Shown: piece after piece, positions 18,263 to 26,829 of the stretch
Position numbering within the stretch: position 1 is the first letter of the stretch
How the letters are laid out: each line of letters opens with the position of its first letter
NCBI RefSeq assembly: GCF_030944405.1
Contig: NZ_CP132339.1
Coordinates: 1,736,001 to 1,800,000 of the forward strand
Direction: 5' to 3'
Source of the DNA: Janthinobacterium sp. J1-1
GTDB lineage: Bacteria > Pseudomonadota > Gammaproteobacteria > Burkholderiales > Burkholderiaceae_D
Length of the DNA stretch: 64,000 nt
Notes under the pieces: generated by a model
Database searches by the model: none
Seen by the model: the letters and a program-made list of their open reading frames with translations, nothing else
What the model was told of the DNA's origin: nothing
Program-made: the position numbers and the translations under genes

Positions 18263-18987
18263 CCGATAAAGTACAAACACCGCTGGTGCTCGATATCGCC
18301 GGCCTCACCAGCCACTACGGCCGCATCCAGGGCCTGCACGGCATAGCCCTGCAGGTGCGCCAGGGCCAACTGGTGGCGCTGGTAGGGGCCAACGGCGCCG
18401 GCAAGACCACCTTGCTGCGCGCGATTTCAGGCGTGCAGCCGATCAGCGCCGGCACGATCACCTTTGCCGGCCAGGACATCAGCCGCAGCAGCGCCGACAA
18501 GCGCGTGCGCGCCGGCATCTGCCAGGTGCCGGAAGGGCGTCAGGTGTTCGGCCCGATGACGGTGGAGGACAATCTGCGCCTGGGCGCCTTTACCCGCCCG
18601 CAGCAGGAAGTGGCCGGCGAGATCGAGCGCATGTACGGTTTGTTCCCGATCCTCAAGGAAAAGCGTCTTTTACTCGCTGGTACCCTGTCCGGCGGACAGC
18701 AGCAGATGCTGGCCATGGCGCGCGCGCTGATGGGCCGCCCGCAACTGCTGCTGCTCGACGAGCCGAGCATGGGCCTGGCGCCGCTGTTGATCGCCGAAAT
18801 CTTCCGCATCGTGGCCGAACTGCGCGACCGCGGCATCACGATTTTCCTGGTCGAGCAGAACGCCCACGCGGCGCTGTCGATCGCCGATGTCGGCTATGTG
18901 ATCGAGACGGGCGCCATCACCCTGTCCGGGCCAGGGCCGGAATTGCTGCATAACGAGCAGGTGCAGAGCGCCTACCTGGGCATGTGA
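18259..18987 (+). CDS. livF: ABC transporter ATP-binding protein, LivF type
   Basis: 242 aa. Walker A is GANGAGKTTLL, the signature is LSGGQQQMLAMARAL and Walker B is LLLLDEPSMGLAP. Second ATPase subunit of the importer. It is the last gene before a palindromic repeat that separates it from paaY. Together with the preceding four genes it makes a complete five-component HAAT importer embedded in the catabolic cluster. Confidence 0.94.
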   Translation: MTDKVQTPLVLDIAGLTSHYGRIQGLHGIALQVRQGQLVALVGANGAGKTTLLRAISGVQPISAGTITFAGQDISRSSADKRVRAGICQVPEGRQVFGPMTVEDNLRLGAFTRPQQEVAGEIERMYGLFPILKEKRLLLAGTLSGGQQQMLAMARALMGRPQLLLLDEPSMGLAPLLIAEIFRIVAELRDRGITIFLVEQNAHAALSIADVGYVIETGAITLSGPGPELLHNEQVQSAYLGM

Positions 18988-18990
18988 GGA

Positions 18991-19085
18991 CGTAGGTCGG
19001 ATTAGCGCGTAGCGCGTAATCCGACAACATTGTTGGCGCTACAGGTGTTTGTCGGATTACGCCGTTCCGGCTAATCCGACCTACG
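18991..19085. repeat. Dispersed double-hairpin repeat, family 1, copy a
   Basis: A 95-bp element bounded by perfect 16-bp inverted arms (CGTAGGTCGGATTAGC and its complement). Each arm folds into its own hairpin around GGATTA/TAATCC pairs, with a shared centre CCGACAACATTGTTG. A second copy lies at 59455-59556. This is BIME/REP-like architecture, placed between livF and paaY. Confidence 0.85.
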
Positions 19086-19116
19086 CACATGGCACGATAG
19101 TTAAAAGGAAAATACC

Positions 19117-19731
19117 ATGGTCAAAGTCTACGAAATCAACGGCGTTACCCCCGTGGTCCACCCGTCCGCCTATGTGCATCCGAGCGCGGTGCTGATCGGC
19201 GACGTGATCGTCGGCCCGCGCTGCTATATCGGGCCGCTGGCCTCGATCCGCGGCGACTTCGGGCGATTGATACTGGAAGAGGGCGCCAACCTGCAGGACA
19301 CCTGCGTCATGCACGGCTTTCCCGGCTGCGACACGGTGGTCGAAGTCGACGGCCATGTGGGCCACGGCGCCGTGCTGCACGGCTGCCGCATCGGCCGCAA
19401 TGCGCTGGTCGGCATGAACGCGGTGGTGATGGACAACGCGGTCATCGGCGCCGAGTCCATCGTCGCCGCTATGAGTTTCGTGAAAGCCGGCATGATCGTG
19501 GCGCCGCGCAGCATGGTGGTCGGCACGCCCGCGAAAATCATCCGCAGCCTGACTGACGATGAAATCAAATGGAAAACCTCGGGCACCAGCCAGTACCACG
19601 AACTGGCCGTGCGCTCCATGCACACCATGCGCGAAGTCGAGGCGCTGACGGAAGTGGAAGCGAACCGCCAGCGACTCAATTTTGAATCGGCGCTGCCGCT
19701 GCATCTGCACAAGAACGCCGCCGCGCAATAA
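19117..19731 (+). CDS. paaY: PaaY, hexapeptide-repeat thioesterase/gamma-carbonic anhydrase-like protein
   Basis: 204 aa. A left-handed beta-helix of hexapeptide repeats ([20 protein letters not shown], then later [10 protein letters not shown] and [20 protein letters not shown]) with conserved metal-binding His residues. PaaY is a thioesterase that removes toxic or dead-end CoA adducts in the phenylacetate pathway. The ribosome site AAAGGA precedes the ATG. It is separated from livF by the family-1 repeat but continues in the same direction, 20 bp before paaZ. Confidence 0.92.
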   Translation: MVKVYEINGVTPVVHPSAYVHPSAVLIGDVIVGPRCYIGPLASIRGDFGRLILEEGANLQDTCVMHGFPGCDTVVEVDGHVGHGAVLHGCRIGRNALVGMNAVVMDNAVIGAESIVAAMSFVKAGMIVAPRSMVVGTPAKIIRSLTDDEIKWKTSGTSQYHELAVRSMHTMREVEALTEVEANRQRLNFESALPLHLHKNAAAQ

Positions 19732-19751
19732 ACTATATAGGAATACGAACT

Positions 19752-21803
19752 ATGGCTCACATTTCAACGTTGCAAAGCCTGATCGCCGGCCGCTGGCTGG
19801 GCGAATCGGCCGCCGTGCCGCTGCACAGCGCCCTGAACAACAACGTGATTTATCACACGCACGCCGAGAAGATCGATTTCGAGGAAGCCGTCACCTATGC
19901 CCGCAAGACGGGCGTGCCGGGCCTGATGGCGCTGGACTTCCAGCAGCGCGCCGCGCGCCTGAAAGCGCTGGCGCTGTACTTGGTCGAGCGCAAGGAAGAG
20001 CTGTATGTGATCTCTCACCTGTCGGGCGCCACGCGCGCCGACAGCTGGGTCGATATCGAAGGCGGCACGGGCACCCTGTTCGCCTACGCCAGCATGGGCA
20101 GCAACGAGCTGCCGTCGTCGAACGTGCTGCACGAAGGCCCGGCCATCGCATTGGGTAAAAAAGGCGGCTTCGCCGGCACCCACATCCTGGTGCCGCGCGG
20201 CGGGCTGGCCGTGCATATCAACGCCTTCAACTTCCCGATCTGGGGCCTGCTGGAAAAGTTCGCGCCGAGCTTTCTGGCGGCCATGCCCTGCATCGCCAAG
20301 CCGGCCACCGCCACCAGCTACCTGACCCAGGCCGTGGTGCGCATGATGCATGAATCGGGCTTGCTGCCCGAAGGCAGCCTGCAGCTGGTGATCGGCTCCA
20401 CCGGCGACCTGCTGGACCGTTTGAACGGCCAGGATTTCGTCACGTTTACCGGCTCGGCCGCCACCGCCGCCAAGCTGCGCACCAACCCGAACCTGATCGC
20501 CAATTCGGTGCCGTTCAACGGCGAAGCCGATTCGCTCAACTGCGCCATCCTGGCGCCGGACGTCACGCCGGACGACGTGGAATTCGACCTGTTCGTCAAG
20601 GAAGTGGTACGTGAAATGACGGGCAAGTCGGGCCAGAAGTGCACGGCGATCCGCCGCGTGATCGTGCCCGATCATCTGCTGGACGCCGTTGGCACGCGCC
20701 TGCGCGAACGCCTGGCCAAGGTGGTGGTGGGCGACCCGTCCATCGACGGCGTGCGCATGGGGGCGCTGGCCTCGAAAGAGCAGCAGAACGACGTGGCCGA
20801 GCGCGTCGCCACCCTGTCCAAGGGCAACGAGGTAGTGTTTGGCGCGGCCGACGGTTTCAATCCGCTGGGCGATGGCGCGCAGGATGGCAGCTTCTTCTCG
20901 CCGACCCTGCTGATGTGCCGCGATGCGTTCGGCAACGACGCCGTGCATGACGTGGAAGCGTTCGGCCCCGTCAGCACCATGATGGGCTATCACGATATCG
21001 ATGAAGCGCTGGCGCTGGCCGCACGCGGCAAGGGCAGCCTGGTGAGCACCCTGGTGACGCGCGATCCGAAACTGGCGGCGCGCGTGGTGCCGTTGGTGGC
21101 GGCGACCCACGGCCGCGTGCATATCCTCGAGCGCGAGGCCTCGGTCGATTCGACCGGCCACGGCTCGCCTTTGCCGCAGCTGAAACACGGCGGCCCTGGC
21201 CGCGCGGGCGGCGGCGAAGAGCTGGGCGGCGTGCGCGCCGTGCGCCACTACCTGCAGCGCGCGGCGGTACAGGGCTCGCCGACCATGCTGGCGGCCGTGA
21301 CCGGTGAATACGTGCGTGGCGCGGCCGTCAACGAAAGCCCGATCCACCCGTTCCGCAAGCATTTCGAAGACCTGAAAACCGGCGACTCGCTGCTGACCCA
21401 CCGCCGCACCGTCAGCGAAGCCGATATTGTCGCCTTTGGCGGCATCTCGGGCGACTTCTTCTACATGCACTTCGACGAAATCGCGGCGAAGGAATCGCAG
21501 TTCGGCAAGCGCATCGCCCACGGCTATTTCGTGCTGTCGGCCGCCGCCGGCCTGTTCGTCTCGCCTGGCGTCGGCCCGGTGCTGGCCAACTATGGCCTGG
21601 ACAACCTGCGCTTCGTGGCGCCGGTGGCCATCGGCGACACCATCCGCGCCCGCCTGACCTGCAAGCGCAAGGTCGACCGCAACCGCAAGGACGTGTTTGG
21701 CGTCGGCCAGGGCGTGGTGGCGTGGGACGTGCAGGTGACCAACCAGAACGATGAGCTGGTGGCCAGCTATGACATCCTGACCTTGGTGTCGAAGCGCGAA
21801 TGA
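19752..21803 (+). CDS. paaZ: Bifunctional oxepin-CoA hydrolase / 3-oxo-5,6-dehydrosuberyl-CoA semialdehyde dehydrogenase PaaZ
   Basis: 683 aa fusion. The N-terminal ~530 residues form an aldehyde dehydrogenase with active-site Glu258 (FNGEAD) and Cys297 (GQKCTAI), matching the spacing of characterised PaaZ. The C-terminal part is a MaoC-type hotdog hydratase with the Asp/His motif in [20 protein letters not shown]. It opens the oxepin ring and oxidises the resulting aldehyde. Both active sites look intact. It is the last paa gene, and a ParDE promoter begins a few bases after its stop. Confidence 0.96.
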   Translation: MAHISTLQSLIAGRWLGESAAVPLHSALNNNVIYHTHAEKIDFEEAVTYARKTGVPGLMALDFQQRAARLKALALYLVERKEELYVISHLSGATRADSWVDIEGGTGTLFAYASMGSNELPSSNVLHEGPAIALGKKGGFAGTHILVPRGGLAVHINAFNFPIWGLLEKFAPSFLAAMPCIAKPATATSYLTQAVVRMMHESGLLPEGSLQLVIGSTGDLLDRLNGQDFVTFTGSAATAAKLRTNPNLIANSVPFNGEADSLNCAILAPDVTPDDVEFDLFVKEVVREMTGKSGQKCTAIRRVIVPDHLLDAVGTRLRERLAKVVVGDPSIDGVRMGALASKEQQNDVAERVATLSKGNEVVFGAADGFNPLGDGAQDGSFFSPTLLMCRDAFGNDAVHDVEAFGPVSTMMGYHDIDEALALAARGKGSLVSTLVTRDPKLAARVVPLVAATHGRVHILEREASVDSTGHGSPLPQLKHGGPGRAGGGEELGGVRAVRHYLQRAAVQGSPTMLAAVTGEYVRGAAVNESPIHPFRKHFEDLKTGDSLLTHRRTVSEADIVAFGGISGDFFYMHFDEIAAKESQFGKRIAHGYFVLSAAAGLFVSPGVGPVLANYGLDNLRFVAPVAIGDTIRARLTCKRKVDRNRKDVFGVGQGVVAWDVQVTNQNDELVASYDILTLVSKRE

Positions 21804-21808
21804 AGTGT

Positions 21809-21848
21809 TTGACCTGCCGCTGTTCTCGGCTATATTGAGATTTCAATA
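21809..21848 (+). promoter_or_regulatory. parDE promoter with palindromic operator over the -10
   Basis: TTGACC (21809-21814) and TATATT (21831-21836) are spaced by 16 bp and form a good sigma-70 promoter. A perfect inverted repeat, TATTGA-GATT-TCAATA (21833-21848), overlaps the -10. ParD antitoxins autorepress by binding such palindromes, so this is the probable operator. Confidence 0.7.
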
Positions 21849-21864
21849 GTTGGCGAGGTCTGTC

Positions 21865-22119
21865 ATGGACAATATGGAAATATCGATACCGGAGAACCTG
21901 AAACGATTCGTCGATGATCAGGTTGCCGGTGGCCGTTACGGCAGCGTCAGTGAATATGTGCGTCAGCTGATACAGGCGGACCAGGAGCGCGCTGCAGAAA
22001 GCGAACTGGAAGCGCTCCTGATAGAGGGCTTGGCCAGTGATGAAACGCCGATGACAGCGGCAGATTGGGCTGACATCCGGCGACAGGGACAGGCAAGGAT
22101 GAGTTCCTTGAAGAAATAA
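21865..22119 (+). CDS. parD: ParD-like antitoxin (ribbon-helix-helix)
   Basis: 84 aa. The N-terminal MEISIPENLKRFVDDQV is a ribbon-helix-helix DNA-binding fold, followed by YGSVSEYVRQLIQADQER, the classic type II antitoxin CC2985/ParD pattern. The C-terminal part would wrap the toxin. The ATG at 21865 has GCGAGG upstream; a TTG at 21850 was rejected. The toxin gene starts 6 bp downstream. Confidence 0.88.
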   Translation: MDNMEISIPENLKRFVDDQVAGGRYGSVSEYVRQLIQADQERAAESELEALLIEGLASDETPMTAADWADIRRQGQARMSSLKK

Positions 22120-22125
22120 AACCAG

Positions 22126-22443
22126 ATGTCCACCATTTACAAGCGGGCATTAGCGCAGCGCGATCTGGTGGATAACTATGTCTATTTGGCTGAGCATGCA
22201 GGCATCAGCCTTGCCGAGAAATTTTTGTCCAATGCAGAGGCCAGTTTTATTGAACTTGCCGCGCAGCCCAAGCTGGGTGCACCGTTGTCAACGCTTCAGC
22301 CTTCACTGCAAGGCATGCGCAAGTGGCGAGTCAAGAACTTCGATCATTTTCTGATTTTTTATCTGCCAGTAAAGAGCGGCGTGAGCATCGTTAGGGTACT
22401 GCACGCCGCCCGGAACTGGCAGAAAACGCTATCAGTGCGCTAG
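22126..22443 (+). CDS. parE: ParE/RelE-superfamily toxin
   Basis: 105 aa. IYKRALAQRDLVDNYVYLAEHA and the C-terminal MRKWRVKNFDHFLIFYLP and VRVLHAARNW patterns are those of ParE toxins (gyrase inhibitors) of the ParE/RelE fold. It follows the antitoxin by 6 bp. It is unrelated to topoisomerase IV subunit ParE. The reading frame is intact, so the module is likely functional. Confidence 0.87.
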   Translation: MSTIYKRALAQRDLVDNYVYLAEHAGISLAEKFLSNAEASFIELAAQPKLGAPLSTLQPSLQGMRKWRVKNFDHFLIFYLPVKSGVSIVRVLHAARNWQKTLSVR

Positions 22444-22444
22444 A

Positions 22445-23704
22445 TCAGCAGGCCAATCCAAACGGATCATCAATGCTGTGCGCCGGCTGGGTGAACCAGC
22501 GCGGGCCATTTGCCGTCATATAAAAATGGTCTTCATGGCGGATGCCGAATTCGCCGGGGATGCAGATCATCGGCTCGTTTGAAAAGCACATGCCGACGTC
22601 CAGTGGCGTGGTGTCGCTGCCGACCAGGTAGGGCCACTCGTGGATATCAATGCCGATGCCGTGGCCGGTACGGTGGGGCAGGCCGGGCAGCTTGTAGCCG
22701 GGGCCGAATCCATCGGCTTCCAGCGCCACGCGCGCGGCGCGGTCGACGTCGCCGCAGGGCACGCCCAGTTGCGCCGCCGCAAACGCCGCCGCCTGTGCTT
22801 TTTTCTCGCTGTTCCACACGCTGCGCTGGCGTTCGCTGATGGCGCCAAACACATAGGTGCGCGTGATGTCGGAGATATAGTTCATCACCTGGCAGCCCGT
22901 GTCGATCAGCACCGTGTCGCCCGCCTTTAATGTCTGCACATAGTTCACGCCATGCGGGTAGGCGGTCGCCTCGCCGAACAGCACGATGCAGAAGTACGAT
23001 CGCGGCGCACCCACCTTGCGGTGCGCGCGGCTGATGAATTCCTCCACTTCCACCGTCGTGATGCCTTCGTATAGCATGCTGGCGGTGGCCACGTGCACGG
23101 CCAGGGTCATGTCCATCACGCGCTGCATCAGGGCGATTTCGGCTGGCGACTTGCGGCTGCGGCAGTACGCCGTGACGGCACGCGCGTTTTCCAGCGCGTA
23201 GCCGGGAGCCAGCGGCCGTATGCCGTCATAGATAAAGAAGGCGGCGCTTTCGCAGATGCCCACGCGCGGCGGCGCGACTGCATCCTGTACCACGCCCATG
23301 CGCGCCAGCACATCGACGAACAGCTGGTACGGGCTTTCATGCTCTTCCCAGCAGTTGACCTTGCCCTCGATCTGCATAAAGCCTTGCAAGGTGCTTTCTT
23401 CGAACGCGGGGGCGATATATTCCAGGCTGCCGCTGGCGGGCAGGATGGCGCCCACCATGCGTTCGCTGGCATACCATTTGGTGCCCGTGAAATAGACGAG
23501 GTTGGCGCCTGCGTTCAGGTAGATGGCGGCGATGCCCTGCTCGCGCATGTACGCTTGCGCGGTGGCGATGCGCTGCGCGTGTTCGTCCTTGCCGATGGCG
23601 GCCATGCCGGCCGTCATGTCGCTCAAGGTGGACAGTGCTGCTTCGATGGATGTGCCGCCGATACCGATGCCGGTGTGTGCGATGGCGTTGCTGACGCTGT
23701 TCAT
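22445..23704 (-). CDS. M24 family metallopeptidase (Xaa-Pro dipeptidase/creatinase fold)
   Basis: 419 aa. An N-terminal creatinase-like domain is followed by the pita-bread catalytic domain. All five metal ligands are visible: Asp in LIDTGCQV, Asp in NYISDITRT, His in HRTGHGIGIDIHEWP, Glu in FSNEPMICIP and Glu in RHEDHFYM. Known members cleave Xaa-Pro dipeptides or hydrolyse creatine or ectoine derivatives. The specificity cannot be read here. The ATG at 23704 has GGGAG upstream; a TTG four codons earlier is weaker. Its 3' end abuts the convergent parE gene. Confidence 0.88.
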   Translation of the reverse strand: MNSVSNAIAHTGIGIGGTSIEAALSTLSDMTAGMAAIGKDEHAQRIATAQAYMREQGIAAIYLNAGANLVYFTGTKWYASERMVGAILPASGSLEYIAPAFEESTLQGFMQIEGKVNCWEEHESPYQLFVDVLARMGVVQDAVAPPRVGICESAAFFIYDGIRPLAPGYALENARAVTAYCRSRKSPAEIALMQRVMDMTLAVHVATASMLYEGITTVEVEEFISRAHRKVGAPRSYFCIVLFGEATAYPHGVNYVQTLKAGDTVLIDTGCQVMNYISDITRTYVFGAISERQRSVWNSEKKAQAAAFAAAQLGVPCGDVDRAARVALEADGFGPGYKLPGLPHRTGHGIGIDIHEWPYLVGSDTTPLDVGMCFSNEPMICIPGEFGIRHEDHFYMTANGPRWFTQPAHSIDDPFGLAC

Positions 23705-23788
23705 GCCTGCTCCCAAAAGATCATTCTGAAGGCAGGCATGATAGCAGCCGCGCCCCGGACAGGGCGCAGGTGATGCTTACGAGGGTGC

Positions 23789-25186
23789 TTACTTTTCCAG
23801 CTGCGTGCGCACGCGCGCAATCGCTTCACGTACCTGGCGTGGCGCGGTGCCGCCCACGTGATCGCGTGCGGCGACCGAACCTTCCAGGGTCAGTACCTCG
23901 AACACATCTTCGCCTGTCAATGGCGAGAATGCCTGCAGCTGGGCCAAAGACAAATCGGCCAGGTCGCAGCCGGCGTCGACGCAGGCGCGCACGGCCAGCG
24001 CCACCGCTTCGTGGGCGTCGCGGAACGGCAGGCCCTTCTTGACCAGGTAGTCGGCCAGGTCGGTGGCGGTGGCGTAGCCTTGCAGGGCCGCCGCGCGCAT
24101 CGCTTCCGGTTTGACCGTGATGCCGCCGGCCATGTCGGCGAAGATGCGCAGGGTGTCGATGACGGTGTCGACGGTGTCGAACAGCGGTTCCTTGTCTTCC
24201 TGGTTGTCCTTGTTGTAGGCCAGCGGCTGGCCTTTCATCAGGGTCAGCAGGCCGATCAGGTGGCCGTAGACGCGGCCGGTCTTGCCACGCGCCAGTTCCG
24301 GCACGTCCGGGTTTTTCTTTTGCGGCATGATCGACGAGCCGGTGCAGAAGCGGTCGGCGATGTCGATGAAGCCGATGCGCGGGCTCATCCAGATCACCAG
24401 TTCTTCGGCCATGCGCGACACGTGCATCATCAGCACGGCCGAAGCGGCGCAGAATTCGATGGCGAAATCGCGGTCCGACACGGCGTCGAGCGAGTTGTGG
24501 CAGACGTCGTCAAAACCCAGGGTTTTCGCCACGCGCAGGCGGTCGATCGGAAAGGTGGTGCCGGCCAGGGCGGCGGCGCCCAGCGGCAGGCGGTTGACGC
24601 GCTTGCGCGTGTCCGCCATGCGCTCGGCGTCGCGGCCGAACATCTCGACATACGCCAGCATATGGTGGCCGAAGGTGATCGGCTGCGCTACCTGCATGTG
24701 GGTAAAGCCCGGCATGATGGTGTCGGCGTGCTGCTCGGCCAGGTCGGTCAGGGCGCCGCGCAGGGTGGCCAGCAGGGCGGTGATGTCGTCGATGGCGGAA
24801 CGCACGTACAGGCGGATGTCGGTGGCCACCTGGTCGTTGCGCGAACGGCCCGTGTGCAGGCGCTTGCCGGCGTCGCCCACCAGTTCGGTCAGGCGTTTTT
24901 CAATATTCAGGTGGACGTCTTCCAGGTCCAGCAGCCATTCGAACTGGCCGGCGGCGATTTCCTGCGAAATCTGCGCCATGCCGCGCTGGATTTCAGCGTA
25001 ATCGGCCGGGCTGATGATGGCTTGCGCATGCAGCATTTCCGCATGGGCCAGCGAACCTTCGATATCGAACAGCGCCAGGCGCTTGTCGAAAAATACGGAT
25101 GCGGTATAGCGCTTGACGAGGTCCGAGACCGGTTCGGAAAACCGGGCCGACCAGGCTTCGCCCTTTTTGGAGAATTGATCAGTCAT
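23789..25186 (-). CDS. argH: Argininosuccinate lyase
   Basis: 465 aa, the normal length. ArgH splits argininosuccinate into arginine and fumarate, the last step of arginine synthesis. The superfamily signature [16 protein letters not shown] carries the flexible catalytic Ser loop. [13 protein letters not shown] and the TAE-type region [16 protein letters not shown] are intact. The ATG is preceded by AAGGAC. A TATAAT hexamer lies 26 bp upstream on the minus strand. Confidence 0.97.
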   Translation of the reverse strand: MTDQFSKKGEAWSARFSEPVSDLVKRYTASVFFDKRLALFDIEGSLAHAEMLHAQAIISPADYAEIQRGMAQISQEIAAGQFEWLLDLEDVHLNIEKRLTELVGDAGKRLHTGRSRNDQVATDIRLYVRSAIDDITALLATLRGALTDLAEQHADTIMPGFTHMQVAQPITFGHHMLAYVEMFGRDAERMADTRKRVNRLPLGAAALAGTTFPIDRLRVAKTLGFDDVCHNSLDAVSDRDFAIEFCAASAVLMMHVSRMAEELVIWMSPRIGFIDIADRFCTGSSIMPQKKNPDVPELARGKTGRVYGHLIGLLTLMKGQPLAYNKDNQEDKEPLFDTVDTVIDTLRIFADMAGGITVKPEAMRAAALQGYATATDLADYLVKKGLPFRDAHEAVALAVRACVDAGCDLADLSLAQLQAFSPLTGEDVFEVLTLEGSVAARDHVGGTAPRQVREAIARVRTQLEK

Positions 25187-25211
25187 GAAAGAGGTCCTTT
25201 AGTGTACGGCG

Positions 25212-25217
25212 ATTATA
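25212..25217 (-). promoter_or_regulatory. Candidate -10 box of argH
   Basis: Read on the minus strand this is a perfect TATAAT, 26 bp upstream of the argH start. No good -35 is present at 16-18 bp, so the assignment is tentative. Confidence 0.4.
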
Positions 25218-25350
25218 AACAAGGTTGACCCGCATCAGGGCTTTTAGGGGCGCAGACAGGGTCGAGAGGGCCGGAAATGGGGCTTGCACGCATCAAAATG
25301 CGGCCTGTAGCCGGTTTTTCCGCTGTTTCTGCGTTTCGTCAGAGCTGTTT

Positions 25351-25445
25351 GTATTCTGTTCCGCGATTTGCGCGTTTGGTCGCAATCCGGTGGCAAGTAG
25401 CGGGCGCTGCGTCTACAGTTCAATCATCGCAGCACACCACCACTG
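25351..25445 (+). promoter_or_regulatory. Conserved leader of the small exported protein family, copy A
   Basis: This stretch is clearly related to the leaders at 31356 and 33516. Shared blocks include GTATTCTGT, TTGGTCGCAATCCGGTGG and GTTCAATCATCGCAGCACAC, in the same order and at similar distance from the ATG. Because the downstream protein of this copy has diverged while these blocks remain, they probably carry promoter and regulatory information. No standard -35/-10 pair is obvious. Confidence 0.6.
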
Positions 25446-25462
25446 ATCCCAAGGACTTGACC

Positions 25463-25645
25463 ATGACCATCGCCAAACACATCGAAGCCATCGTTATCGC
25501 TATCATCGCCGTTGCCGCCGCAGCCAGCATGGCCACCGCTTCGGTGCCGAAAACGGTCGCCAATGCCAGCGCCGATGCCGTCACCACCCACGTGGTCTAT
25601 GTCAGCGCCAAGCGCCTGAGCGCCGAAGAAAAAGCCGCGCTTTAA
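25463..25645 (+). CDS. Small putative exported protein, family copy A (60 aa)
   Basis: 60 aa. The N-terminal hydrophobic stretch (HIEAIVIAIIAVAAAASMATA) is a signal peptide or single membrane helix, followed by a short polar tail with the family motif VVYVSAKRLSAEEKAAL. AAGGAC precedes the ATG. Two further copies (31477 and 33628) share this N-terminus and tail. The conserved tail and shared leader argue that it is translated and regulated. I do not recognise a described family. Confidence 0.7.
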   Translation: MTIAKHIEAIVIAIIAVAAAASMATASVPKTVANASADAVTTHVVYVSAKRLSAEEKAAL

Positions 25646-25776
25646 GCGACAACGCCTGGCCCCCTGTTTCGGCAGCCTGCCCCCCGCAAAACGCATTCTG
25701 CCCGCACCGGCCTTGTGGCTGTACCCTGTTTTTCCTAGAGTTGCCCTATCTTTAATGACAGGCAGGGGAGGGGCAC

Positions 25777-26829
25777 ATGAAAAAATGGACAACGGCGATG
25801 GTATGCCTGGCGGCGGCCTGGCCTTATTTCTCACAGGCGCAGGTCGACCTGGCGTCGCTCGATCGCGACATGACCGGTCCGCGGGCCCAGGTACTGGTGC
25901 TGGGCACCATGCCCCTGAACGCCATGCCGGACGGCTTCGATCCGGCAGCGCTGGACGGCGTGCTGGACCGGCTGGCGGCATTCAAGCCGGGCATCATCAC
26001 GATTGAAACCGAGTCCGGCGAAGAGTGCGACCTGGCGGCGCGCCATCCCGCAAAATATGGCGCCGACTATTGCGCCTCGACCGCGCTGGCAAAGGCCGCT
26101 ACCGGGCTCGATGTCCCCGCTGCCCTCGCCGAAGTGGACAGGACCCTGAAGGCCTGGCCGGCGGACGCGGCACCGGCGCAGCGGCGGCGACTGGCGGCGC
26201 TTTTCCTCGCGGCGAACGATGTCGCTTCGGCCTATGTCCAGTGGCTGCAACTGCCGGCGCCGGAGCGGCGCGCGAGCGACAGCTTGGACCAGGCACTGGT
26301 GGACAAACTCGCGCAACTGGCCAGGCGCAATAACGAGAACTACCAGCTGGCGGCCCGCCTGGCCGCGCGCCTGAAGCTGCAGCGCGTGCATGCCATCGAC
26401 AACCATACGGGCGACCGCATCGATCTGCCCGATATCAAGCCCTTCGTGCAGGCGATCGAAGCGGCATGGGCGGCAGGTGGTGCCGCATTGAAGGAAAGCG
26501 AACAGCGGCAGGAAGCGATGATGCGGGCACCGGACCTGCTGCCCTTGTACCGCGAGCTCAATACGGCGGCCAGCCTGCGGATGTATGCCGAGGCCAACGT
26601 CAGCGCCGCCATGCGCGCGCGGTCACCGCAAGGCTATCCGCAAATGTGGGTGGCCGGCTGGGAAGTCCGCAACCTGCGCATGGTCGCCAATATCCGCGAA
26701 ACCTTCCGCGAACAGCCGGGCGCGCGCGTGCTGTCCATCGTCGGCGTGTCGCACAAGCCGTGGTTCGATGGCTGGCTGGGGCAGTTGCAGGGCGTCGATG
26801 TGGTCGATGTGGGGCCGGTGCTGAAATAA
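25777..26829 (+). CDS. Exported DUF5694-like protein (TraB/GumN-type fold suspected)
   Basis: 350 aa with a signal peptide (MKKWTTAMVCLAAAWPYFSQAQ). The mature start QVLVLGTMPLN and the later FKPGIITIETE plus RVLSIVGVSHKPW resemble DUF5694 proteins, which share the glycine-rich strand and distal GVSH-type motif of TraB/EreA-like enzymes. Catalytic role unknown. GGGGAGGGG precedes the ATG. The last 230 bp overlap the 3' end of the convergent M56 gene. Confidence 0.75.
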   Translation: MKKWTTAMVCLAAAWPYFSQAQVDLASLDRDMTGPRAQVLVLGTMPLNAMPDGFDPAALDGVLDRLAAFKPGIITIETESGEECDLAARHPAKYGADYCASTALAKAATGLDVPAALAEVDRTLKAWPADAAPAQRRRLAALFLAANDVASAYVQWLQLPAPERRASDSLDQALVDKLAQLARRNNENYQLAARLAARLKLQRVHAIDNHTGDRIDLPDIKPFVQAIEAAWAAGGAALKESEQRQEAMMRAPDLLPLYRELNTAASLRMYAEANVSAAMRARSPQGYPQMWVAGWEVRNLRMVANIRETFREQPGARVLSIVGVSHKPWFDGWLGQLQGVDVVDVGPVLK

